This document shows, piece by piece, positions 6,460 to 12,167 of a stretch of DNA of 12,167 nucleotides. This DNA comes from Bacteroidota bacterium. GTDB taxonomy: Bacteria; Bacteroidota; Bacteroidia; Flavobacteriales_D; Crocinitomicaceae. The notes under the pieces were generated by a model. It did not search any database. It had not been told where the DNA came from and worked only from the letters and a program-made list of their open reading frames with translations. The stretch lies in the NCBI GenBank assembly GCA_018825925.1, contig JAHKAT010000310.1, forward strand, positions 1 to 12,167. Direction: 5' to 3'. Position numbers and translations under genes: made by a program. Every line of letters starts with the position of its first letter. The first letter of the stretch is position 1.

Positions 6460-8634
6460 ATGGCGAACGATAATCTTAAGGCTGCTTTAAGGAAGTTTTT
6501 TGGTTTCGATAACTTCAAGGGGAGTCAGGAAAGTATAATTACAAATGTCTTAAACCGCAACAACACCTTTGTAATCATGCCAACTGGCGGAGGAAAATCC
6601 CTTTGTTATCAACTTCCAGCGCTAATTTCAGAAGGTACAGCTATAATTGTATCTCCCTTAATTGCATTGATGAAAAATCAAGTTGACGCAATTCGTGGAG
6701 TGAGCGAAGAGGAGTCTATTGCCCATGTTTTAAATTCGTCACTTTCTAAAACAGAAATTAATCGAGTTAAGAAAGACATCGTTGATGGGAAGACGAAGCT
6801 ACTTTATGTGGCTCCTGAATCGCTGACAAAACAAGAAAACATTGATTTTTTTACAGGTGTCAATATTTCCTTTTTTGCAATTGACGAGGCACATTGTATT
6901 TCAGAATGGGGACATGATTTTAGACCAGAATATCGTCGTTTACGAGAAATATTTGAACGAATTTCAAATGTGCCCATTATTGCTTTGACGGCCACTGCCA
7001 CTCCTAAGGTGCAATACGATATTCAGAAAAACTTGAACATGATGGATGCCAAGGTATTCAAATCAAGTTTTAATCGCGACAATTTATACTACGATATTCG
7101 GCCAAAAAAAGAAATAGAAAAAGACATCATCCGCTATATCCGTTCGATGAATGGAGCAAGCGGAATTATTTATTGTCTTAGTCGAAAAAAAGTTGAAGAA
7201 ATTGCCGAATTATTGCAAGTAAATGGCATCAATGCTCTTCCTTATCACGCCGGTTTAGATGCGAATACAAGGGCTAGGCATCAAGACATGTTTTTGATGG
7301 AAGAGGCCGAAGTCATTGTCGCTACCATTGCCTTTGGTATGGGTATCGACAAGCCAGATGTGCGTTTTGTTATACATCACGACATTCCAAAGTCTATTGA
7401 AAGTTATTATCAAGAAACGGGAAGAGCAGGTAGAGATGGTGGTGTTGGAGAGTGCATTGCTTTTTACAGTTACAAGGACATAGAGAAACTTGAAAAATTC
7501 TTGCACGGGAAGCCTTTGGCCGAACTTGAAATAGGGAGGCAATTGCTTTACGAAATTGTTTCCTACGCAGAGACCAGTGTTTGTCGTCGTAAGTTTATTC
7601 TTCATTATTTTGGTGAAGAATTCAATGAAAAAGGCTGTAACAAAGGCTGTGATAACTGTAAATTTCCAAAAGAAAAAATTGAAGGAAGAGAATTTGTCTT
7701 TGCTCTATTGCGAAGTATTGAAGAACTTCAAGAAATGCAAAAAGCCAAACACCTGTGCGCTTTTTTAGCGGGCAACGTGACCAGCGATATCAAAACCTAT
7801 AAGCACAACTTGATGCCCAACTTTGGCTGTGGAAAAGAAAAGGACGAGATTTTTTGGAATGCTGTAATTCGACAAGTTTATGTGGCGGGATTAGTGACCA
7901 AAGACATTGAAAGCTATGGTGTCATCAAACTTTCTGAAACGGGTCGCGCATTTTTAAAAAACCCGACTACTTTCTCCTTAATTAGAGAAAACAACTATAA
8001 TGTTGAGGATGACGAAGAAATTATCACCAACAAAGGTGGAGCTTTTGATGATGTTTTATATGGACAATTAGTTGAATTACGTAAAAAACTCTCCCAAAAA
8101 AACAAAGTTCCTCCTTTTGTAATTTTTCAAGAGCCCTCCCTAAAGGACATGTGTTTTCAGTATCCTATCACCATGGATGAAATGACCAATATTCAAGGAG
8201 TTGGACATGGAAAAGCTTTGAGATACGGTCAGCCTTTTCTTGAATTAATTAATCATTATGTTGAGTCAAATGAAATTGAACGACCGCAAGATTTAGTCGT
8301 GAAATCACTCGTCAATAAATCTGGGTTAAAAGTTAAGTTGATTCAAAATATAGACAAAAAGCTTCCTTTAGAAGACATCGGCCGATCACAAGGAAAAACA
8401 TTGGATGAAGTGATTGAAGAGATAGAGGCAATTGTTTCTTCTGGAACTAGAGTTAATATTGATTATTATATCGATGATATTTTAGATACCGACAATCAAG
8501 AAGAAATATTTGAATACTTTATTGAAGCAGAAACAGATGATTTAACGACCGCTTATAAAGAATTCGATGGTGATTACTCAGAGGAAGAATTGCGTTTAAT
8601 GCGCATTAAATTCATGAGCGAATACGCTAATTAG
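6460..8634 (+). CDS. recQ: ATP-dependent DNA helicase RecQ
   Basis: 724 residues. A 3'-5' superfamily 2 helicase for recombination, fork repair and unwinding of branched DNA in the cytoplasm. The Q-motif glutamine is at 23, Walker A PTGGGKS at 41-47, the DEAH box at 142-145, and the RecQ aromatic-rich loop (CISEWGHDFRPEY) follows. Motif VI QETGRAGRDG is at 318-327. Four zinc ligands Cys375, 393, 397 and 400 lie in the zinc-binding region, followed by a winged-helix (RQC) domain at about 410-500 and an HRDC domain at about 530-602 (DEMTNIQGVGHGKALRYG). Beyond these is a C-terminal helix-turn-helix-like region (about 620-690, LPLEDIGRSQGKTLDEVIEEI) and a strongly acidic tail. The length exceeds E. 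coli RecQ (about 610) because of this extension, which is usual in Bacteroidota as far as I recall. All catalytic motifs are intact. Its stop overlaps the stop of the convergent lipoprotein gene by 4 bp. Confidence 0.97.
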   Translation: MANDNLKAALRKFFGFDNFKGSQESIITNVLNRNNTFVIMPTGGGKSLCYQLPALISEGTAIIVSPLIALMKNQVDAIRGVSEEESIAHVLNSSLSKTEINRVKKDIVDGKTKLLYVAPESLTKQENIDFFTGVNISFFAIDEAHCISEWGHDFRPEYRRLREIFERISNVPIIALTATATPKVQYDIQKNLNMMDAKVFKSSFNRDNLYYDIRPKKEIEKDIIRYIRSMNGASGIIYCLSRKKVEEIAELLQVNGINALPYHAGLDANTRARHQDMFLMEEAEVIVATIAFGMGIDKPDVRFVIHHDIPKSIESYYQETGRAGRDGGVGECIAFYSYKDIEKLEKFLHGKPLAELEIGRQLLYEIVSYAETSVCRRKFILHYFGEEFNEKGCNKGCDNCKFPKEKIEGREFVFALLRSIEELQEMQKAKHLCAFLAGNVTSDIKTYKHNLMPNFGCGKEKDEIFWNAVIRQVYVAGLVTKDIESYGVIKLSETGRAFLKNPTTFSLIRENNYNVEDDEEIITNKGGAFDDVLYGQLVELRKKLSQKNKVPPFVIFQEPSLKDMCFQYPITMDEMTNIQGVGHGKALRYGQPFLELINHYVESNEIERPQDLVVKSLVNKSGLKVKLIQNIDKKLPLEDIGRSQGKTLDEVIEEIEAIVSSGTRVNIDYYIDDILDTDNQEEIFEYFIEAETDDLTTAYKEFDGDYSEEELRLMRIKFMSEYAN

Positions 8635-9050
8635 AGTCGCCTCCAGATCATTCCATCATAAGGATTAGCACCCATCTTGGTCACCCAATGCATGTCCTTT
8701 TTTGTTTGACGTTGAAGATATACAGGATATTCTATGCCTTCTAGCTGTATTAAAATAGAATCTTTAGAAATTGAACTATAAGTTCCAGCTACATTTACTT
8801 TGTAGAGGCTATCCATTTTTTCATACTGAAAATTCAGAATTATATTTCCAGATTTTTCAGCAGTGCCACCGCTCAATTCTAATTTTCCATTCAGTGGCTT
8901 AAAACGATGTGACATTCCATCAGGATCTATTTGGTAATAGTCCTCTAGTTGCCATTTACCCTGTAGCCATTTCGTTCGCATATTCGATTTGCGACAGCCG
9001 AGTATAAGCACAAGACTACAAATCATGATAAACCAATATCTGGCGATCAT
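8631..9050 (-). CDS. small lipoprotein, possibly lipocalin-like, function unknown
   Basis: 139 residues from the ATG at 9050. Residues 1-19 (MIARYWFIMICSLVLILGC) are a lipoprotein signal with lipobox LILGC, so Cys19 would be lipidated. The next part, KWLQGKWQLEDYYQID, resembles the first strand of lipocalin-like domains (W-x-L-x-G-x-W pattern), and the rest alternates beta strands (NIILNFQYEK, SILIQLEGIEYPVYLQR). This fold guess is weak and rests on pattern alone. A later ATG (9026) would cut the signal peptide too short, so the 35-nt overlap with the upstream DUF4230 gene seems real. It is the last gene of the right operon. Its TAA (8631-8633) overlaps the TAG of recQ, and no intrinsic terminator hairpin is visible, so transcription probably runs into recQ antisense. 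Confidence 0.82.
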   Translation of the reverse strand: MIARYWFIMICSLVLILGCRKSNMRTKWLQGKWQLEDYYQIDPDGMSHRFKPLNGKLELSGGTAEKSGNIILNFQYEKMDSLYKVNVAGTYSSISKDSILIQLEGIEYPVYLQRQTKKDMHWVTKMGANPYDGMIWRRL

Positions 9051-9672
9051 CTTTTAATAATTTAATTAATAATTCTTGAAAAATACTTTCTACTTTTTTG
9101 TTCAAATCATTCTCCTTCAATCTTTTTTCGATCTTTTTTGGGATTCTTTCTAGTAACCTTATTCGATCTGAATCCGACCAAGAACCATTTTCAATAAAAA
9201 CTTTTGTCTTAGAAGGATTTCGCTCAACGGACAGGATTTTTGGTTTTCCTGTATGTATCCAAACGGTGTCTTTGTTTTGAAAAATCTGCAATTGGTTTTC
9301 CGACAAATCAAAGCCGATTTTAGACTTGGTTTTAACAATCAAAGTAAGTCTTCTTTTAATCTCTGAATTTGAAATTACATTTTTAAAATCTCGTGTATTC
9401 TGCAGTTTAAAAGAATTTCCTGAGTATTTTTCCGTTTTTGATTTATAATATTCCACGGAATCTAAAACAAATTCGTCTTCCATTCCAATGACTGCTAATT
9501 CGGCGATTTCTCTGATTTTAGTCACTTGAATAGGCGTTTCTTCAATCAAGAATTTATTGGCACTATCCGCTTTGCAACTACGATACATCCAAATGCCAAA
9601 AAAAATAAGAACCCCTAAAATAGCATAGCGCACTGCTTTAGGCATCCGCCTATAAAATCGATTTTTGCGCAT
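9016..9672 (-). CDS. DUF4230 family protein with N-terminal membrane anchor
   Basis: 218 residues from the ATG at 9672. A positively charged start (MRKNRFYRRMPKAVR) and a hydrophobic helix at about 14-30 form a signal anchor; Cys33 follows Arg-Ser, which is not a proper lipobox, so the protein is probably held by the helix with the rest outside the cytoplasm. Residues 50-73 (VTKIREIAELAVIGMEDEF) match the DUF4230 opening seen also in the next gene, followed by beta strands (RRLTLIVKTKSKIGFDLSENQL, VWIHTGKPKILSVE) and a C-terminal pair of charged helices. DUF4230 has no established function. The gene overlaps its paralogue upstream by 23 nt and the lipoprotein downstream by 35 nt. The two copies are quite diverged outside the shared pattern, so the duplication is old. 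Confidence 0.82.
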   Translation of the reverse strand: MRKNRFYRRMPKAVRYAILGVLIFFGIWMYRSCKADSANKFLIEETPIQVTKIREIAELAVIGMEDEFVLDSVEYYKSKTEKYSGNSFKLQNTRDFKNVISNSEIKRRLTLIVKTKSKIGFDLSENQLQIFQNKDTVWIHTGKPKILSVERNPSKTKVFIENGSWSDSDRIRLLERIPKKIEKRLKENDLNKKVESIFQELLIKLLKDDRQILVYHDL

Positions 9673-10204
9673 AAACGTCTATTTTAGTGAAACCCAGATC
9701 TTGATAAAACTTTTCTATAAAAAGCACTGTGTTTTTGTGTGCATCTTCATACAAACCAGTTCGTGCTAGATTTTTCCGAATATTATCCTCGCCTTGGCGC
9801 AGTATTTTGTTCTTTTCTTCTTGAGTAAAACTACTTCTAAACCCCGTAACTTCTGACATTTCTGTTGATACCGACTCAGGAATCATTTCAAAACTCATAA
9901 GTTCTATAGAAGGAATTCCAATTTTTATATACCCTTTTTCCAGTTCTACTTCTGAAATATCCAATTTTCTTAAATCAACACCAGCTTTTGCTTTTGCTTG
10001 GCAAGAAATGAGGATTTTACGATCGCCAATTTTAAACCACTCCCCCTTATCATTGAGTTGCAACACTTTACTTAAGGTATATTCTGAAGTAGACAGTTGT
10101 CCTAACTCTTTGATTTTATACACAGCAGTTTCTACGGCTTTATCAGATTTACAAGCTGCTAGTTGCATTCCAAGAATCAGAATCCAAAAAAAATATTTTT
10201 TCAT
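9650..10204 (-). CDS. DUF4230 family lipoprotein
   Basis: 184 residues. Residues 1-18 (MKKYFFWILILGMQLAAC) are a lipoprotein signal with lipobox LAAC, Cys18 lipidated. Then the DUF4230 pattern follows: YKIKELGQLSTSEYTLSKVL at 28-47, strands RKILISCQAKAKAGVDLRKL and KGYIKIGIPSIELMSFEM, and C-terminal helices (SFTQEEKNKILRQGEDNIRK, TVLFIEKFYQDLGF). The domain is common in Bacteroidota and some Firmicutes; the function is unknown. The start ATG at 10204 overlaps the TGA of the M20 amidohydrolase as ATGA, which strongly supports the start and suggests translational coupling. The following gene is a second DUF4230 member with a different anchor. Confidence 0.86.
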   Translation of the reverse strand: MKKYFFWILILGMQLAACKSDKAVETAVYKIKELGQLSTSEYTLSKVLQLNDKGEWFKIGDRKILISCQAKAKAGVDLRKLDISEVELEKGYIKIGIPSIELMSFEMIPESVSTEMSEVTGFRSSFTQEEKNKILRQGEDNIRKNLARTGLYEDAHKNTVLFIEKFYQDLGFTKIDVYAQKSIL

Positions 10205-11385
10205 TTTGTTGCTACTGTTACAAACACCTCTACTCCCGTAATCATGGCCGTTTCATCGATATCAAATTTTGGATGATGTACTCCGTGCACAATGCCTTTT
10301 AACTCATTGCGAACTCCCAATCTAAAAAAGGTCGCCGGCACTTGGTGGGTATAATAGGAGAAATCTTCCGCTGTCAAACGAATAGGCAGATTTTCCAACC
10401 TTTCATCACCCAATTGAGTTCTTGCCTTGTTTTGAATTTCTTCAGTCAGATCTTCGTTGTTGACCAGAAAAGGATACCCTCTAACTATTTCAAAATCAAT
10501 AATTGTCCCTGAATTTACTGCCAATGATTCAGAAAAGCCCTGCATCATGGTGATTGCTCTTTCTCTCCATTCTTCATTCATCGTGCGAAAAGTCCCTTTA
10601 ATGACAGCAATATCAGGCAAGACATTAGTCGCCCCTTTAGCCTCAAAAATTCCAAAAGAAAGTACCATTGGGATTTTGGGATCACATTTTCTATGGATCA
10701 ATAAAGGTAAGTTTCGCACCAAATCGGCGCCAGTTTGAATAACATCGGTGCAGGCATGAGGCATTGCAGCGTGTCCGCCTTTACCATGAATCGTTAAATG
10801 AACTTCATCACAGGAAGCCATATATAGACCTTTTTTAAATCCAACTTTACCGGCTTCCATTTCCGGGTAAACATGCAAGGCTATTATTTTCTCTATATTC
10901 CACTTTTGAAACAAGCCCTCCTTTATTAAAATAGACGCGCCACCGGGTGCTTTTTCCTCCCCTGGTTGAAAAACAAACAAAACCGGTTGTATTAATTTTT
11001 CTTCAATTTTTTTCAAAACACGCGCTGTTCCAAGTAAAACGGCAGTATGAACATCGTGGCCACATGCATGCATCACCCCATCCACCGTTGATTTATACTC
11101 GGTTTCATTTTGCTCGTGAATTGGCAGAGCATCCATATCTGCTCGAATCGCCAAATAAGGCAATTCCTTATTGGGACCAGTAAGCCACGCAATCACGCCA
11201 GTTCCACCGAAGTTTTTCTCAAAGGAAATTCCAATTTCAGTTAGTTCCGAGCAAACAAAATCCATGGTTTTAAACTCCTCAAACGATAGTTCGGGATTTT
11301 TATGTAAATGCCTTCTACAACGCTGCATTTCTCCAAAAACATCGGCGGCAAGCTTTGCTATTTCTTCTTTTTTATGCACGTTCAT
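10201..11385 (-). CDS. M20-family metal-dependent amidohydrolase (N-acyl amino acid hydrolase type)
   Basis: 394 residues, typical for the M20D group (IAA-amino acid hydrolase, AbgB, N-acetyl-diaminopimelate deacetylase and related). These cytoplasmic enzymes hydrolyse the amide of N-acylated amino acids with two divalent metals. Motifs in order: RADMDALP at 81-88, MHACGHDVHTA at 105-115 with ligands Cys108 and His110, PGEE with Glu143 (general base) and Glu144 (ligand), LHV with His171, the dimerisation domain from about 190 to 300 (GKGGHAAMPH at 201-210), AEDFSYY at 339-345, and HHPKFDID with His371. All ligands are present, so it should be active. No signal peptide is seen. The substrate cannot be told from sequence; neighbours give no pathway. 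It overlaps the TSUP gene by 14 nt at its start and the DUF4230 lipoprotein gene by 4 nt at its end. Confidence 0.93.
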   Translation of the reverse strand: MNVHKKEEIAKLAADVFGEMQRCRRHLHKNPELSFEEFKTMDFVCSELTEIGISFEKNFGGTGVIAWLTGPNKELPYLAIRADMDALPIHEQNETEYKSTVDGVMHACGHDVHTAVLLGTARVLKKIEEKLIQPVLFVFQPGEEKAPGGASILIKEGLFQKWNIEKIIALHVYPEMEAGKVGFKKGLYMASCDEVHLTIHGKGGHAAMPHACTDVIQTGADLVRNLPLLIHRKCDPKIPMVLSFGIFEAKGATNVLPDIAVIKGTFRTMNEEWRERAITMMQGFSESLAVNSGTIIDFEIVRGYPFLVNNEDLTEEIQNKARTQLGDERLENLPIRLTAEDFSYYTHQVPATFFRLGVRNELKGIVHGVHHPKFDIDETAMITGVEVFVTVATK

Positions 11386-11767
11386 TGTTCCAAGCGGTGT
11401 AACCAGAAGTAATTAATTTGAAAGAAATAATAACCATTATGATTCCAAAAACAAACCGAACCAAACCTGGCGACATTTTCAAGGACAATTTACTGCCAAA
11501 ATAGCCTCCAACAACGAAGGCGATTGCGATCACAATACCGAAATTCCAATTGATGCTGCCAGCCTTATAATAATTGTACACCGCCATAAAACCAACCGGA
11601 AGAAGTAAAATAAACAAACTTGTACCTTGTGCCGCGTGTTGTGGCATACTAAGAAAATAGATAAGAGCAGGCACTATAATTATACCACCACCAACACCGA
11701 CAAAACCACTCAGAAGACCTGATGCAACGCCAATAATTACTAGTAAGACAAAAGTTTGTAAACTCAT
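11372..11767 (-). CDS. half-length TauE/SafE (TSUP) family membrane protein
   Basis: 131 residues from the ATG at 11767 (MSLQTFVLLVIIGVASGLLS). A longer frame reaches an ATG at 11830 but would overlap the upstream gene by about 60 nt and lacks family similarity, so the shorter start is chosen; it directly follows the upstream stop (TAATATG, 1-nt gap). The TSUP signature GFVGVGGGIIIVPALI is at 21-34, QGTSLF at 47-52, and YFGSKLS at 89-95. Four hydrophobic segments are at about 5-20, 25-40, 48-67 and 76-125 (the last region can hold two). Full-size TauE/SafE proteins have about 250 residues and two such repeats; this one has one, and would need to dimerise to make a full transporter (inference). 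The family moves sulfite, sulfonates, sulfoacetate or other anions; the substrate here is unknown. No truncation sign such as a broken frame is seen. Confidence 0.88.
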   Translation of the reverse strand: MSLQTFVLLVIIGVASGLLSGFVGVGGGIIIVPALIYFLSMPQHAAQGTSLFILLLPVGFMAVYNYYKAGSINWNFGIVIAIAFVVGGYFGSKLSLKMSPGLVRFVFGIIMVIISFKLITSGYTAWNNERA

Positions 11768-11768
11768 A

Positions 11769-12167
11769 TTATATATCGTTTGAAAAAGAAATAAAAAGAC
11801 TAGGTTTTGAGTTAATCGAACCATTTTCAATGCCCCAACCTAAATCTGCCTTTACAAAGTAACCAAAAATTTTACTTCGAGCACCAAAACCCAAAGCTGC
11901 AATGAAGGGCTCACGTGTTTTATTTAATAATATTTGCGCAGGCTTATTCTCGATTATTTGGGTATTAAAAAAGTTTTTATCGGAAAAAGGCTGAGGCCCC
12001 GTCCAAGCTGTACCCAAATCAAAGAACCCTGTAATTTGAAAGGTTCTCAACAATTCGTTTCTAACCGTGTGTTTTGAAAGCAGAACGATCAAAGGAATTC
12101 GCAATTCTGAATTAAAAATCCCAAAACGACTTCCATTGCGAATGTTCTGAGAAAAACCTCGCATAGG
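11769..12167 (-). CDS. C-terminus of an Omp85/surface-antigen-type outer membrane protein, partial
   Basis: The gene enters from the right edge; the frame is open from 12167 and ends in TAA at 11769-11771, giving 132 visible residues. It starts with PMRGFSQNIRNGSRFGIFNS, the Omp85 loop-6 (V/M)RGF motif followed by the next barrel strand, then ELRIPLIVLLSKHTV, GFFDLGTAWTGPQPF, FIAALGFGARSKIFGYFVKADLGWGIENG and a final strand ending SLFISFSNDI. This is the end of a beta barrel of the bacterial surface antigen (D15) type. In Bacteroidota such an end, with DLGTAWTGP, often belongs to long proteins with an N-terminal TolB-like beta-propeller; that part would lie outside the window, so this is inference. 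It is first in the window of the right-hand operon and its stop is 1 nt from the TSUP start. It is not the missing end of the gene at 1-1424, which carries its own RGF motif. Confidence 0.8.
   Translation of the reverse strand, partial: PMRGFSQNIRNGSRFGIFNSELRIPLIVLLSKHTVRNELLRTFQITGFFDLGTAWTGPQPFSDKNFFNTQIIENKPAQILLNKTREPFIAALGFGARSKIFGYFVKADLGWGIENGSINSKPSLFISFSNDI

Noticed and set aside
7255..7605. A 116-codon minus-strand frame inside recQ
   Set aside because: The plus strand here encodes conserved RecQ helicase motifs V-VI and the first zinc ligand; the antisense translation has no domain.
11768..11830. Longer N-terminus for the TSUP protein from an ATG at 11830
   Set aside because: It would overlap the upstream barrel gene by about 60 nt and add residues absent from the family; the ATG at 11767 directly follows the upstream stop.
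1..12167. The two window edges both fall at an RGF motif of an Omp85 barrel, as if one gene were split on a circular molecule
   Set aside because: Joining 1 to 12167 puts the two parts out of frame and would duplicate the RGF motif, so they are two different genes and the edge positions are coincidence.
1..12167. Search for CRISPR repeats, tRNA or rRNA genes, insertion sequence ends, toxin-antitoxin or phage genes
   Set aside because: No regularly spaced direct repeats, cloverleaf-like segments, transposase motifs or phage-like proteins were seen by reading; nearly all of the window is accounted for by envelope and housekeeping genes.

Overview
The window is AT-rich chromosomal DNA that looks like a member of the Bacteroidota, most likely of the order Flavobacteriales. 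The evidence is the gene families (DUF5686 with a carboxypeptidase-regulatory-like domain, DUF4230 proteins, a RecQ with an extra C-terminal domain, several short lipoproteins), the lack of clear Shine-Dalgarno sequences, and matches to the Bacteroidota -7 promoter element TAnnTTTG. No RNA gene, insertion sequence, CRISPR array, phage gene or defence system was seen. The content is mostly envelope housekeeping plus several uncharacterised small proteins.

Left part (1-1748). A partial Omp85-type outer-membrane protein (minus strand, 1-1424) leaves the left edge. Divergent from it is a 46-residue lipoprotein gene (plus strand, 1556-1696). It has its own candidate promoter, a 7-codon upstream frame that overlaps its start codon, and a perfect 16-bp inverted-repeat terminator (1712-1748).

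Left operon (6287 down to 1770, minus strand). The order is tatC, a DUF5686 outer-membrane protein, lptB, then a cysteine-rich lipoprotein. Gaps are 13, 10 and 49 bp, and the operon ends at the shared bidirectional terminator. TatC exports folded proteins, LptB powers LPS transport, and DUF5686 is a predicted outer-membrane barrel, so the common theme is building and supplying the outer envelope.

recQ (6460-8634, plus strand) is divergent from tatC across a 172-bp intergenic region with two small inverted repeats. It ends in a 4-bp overlap with the stop codon of the opposing operon.

Right operon (12167 down to 8631, minus strand). The order is the C-terminus of an Omp85/surface-antigen barrel protein, a half-length TauE/SafE (TSUP) membrane protein, an M20-family amidohydrolase, a DUF4230 lipoprotein, a second DUF4230 protein with a transmembrane anchor, and a 139-residue lipoprotein. 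Except for a 1-nt gap after the barrel gene, every junction overlaps by 4 to 35 nt, so the genes are almost certainly cotranscribed and probably translationally coupled. A shared pathway for this set is not evident.

The most interesting unexplained items are the 46-residue lipoprotein with its coupled leader frame, the two differently anchored tandem DUF4230 genes, and the CxxC-bearing lipoprotein at the end of the tatC-lptB operon.
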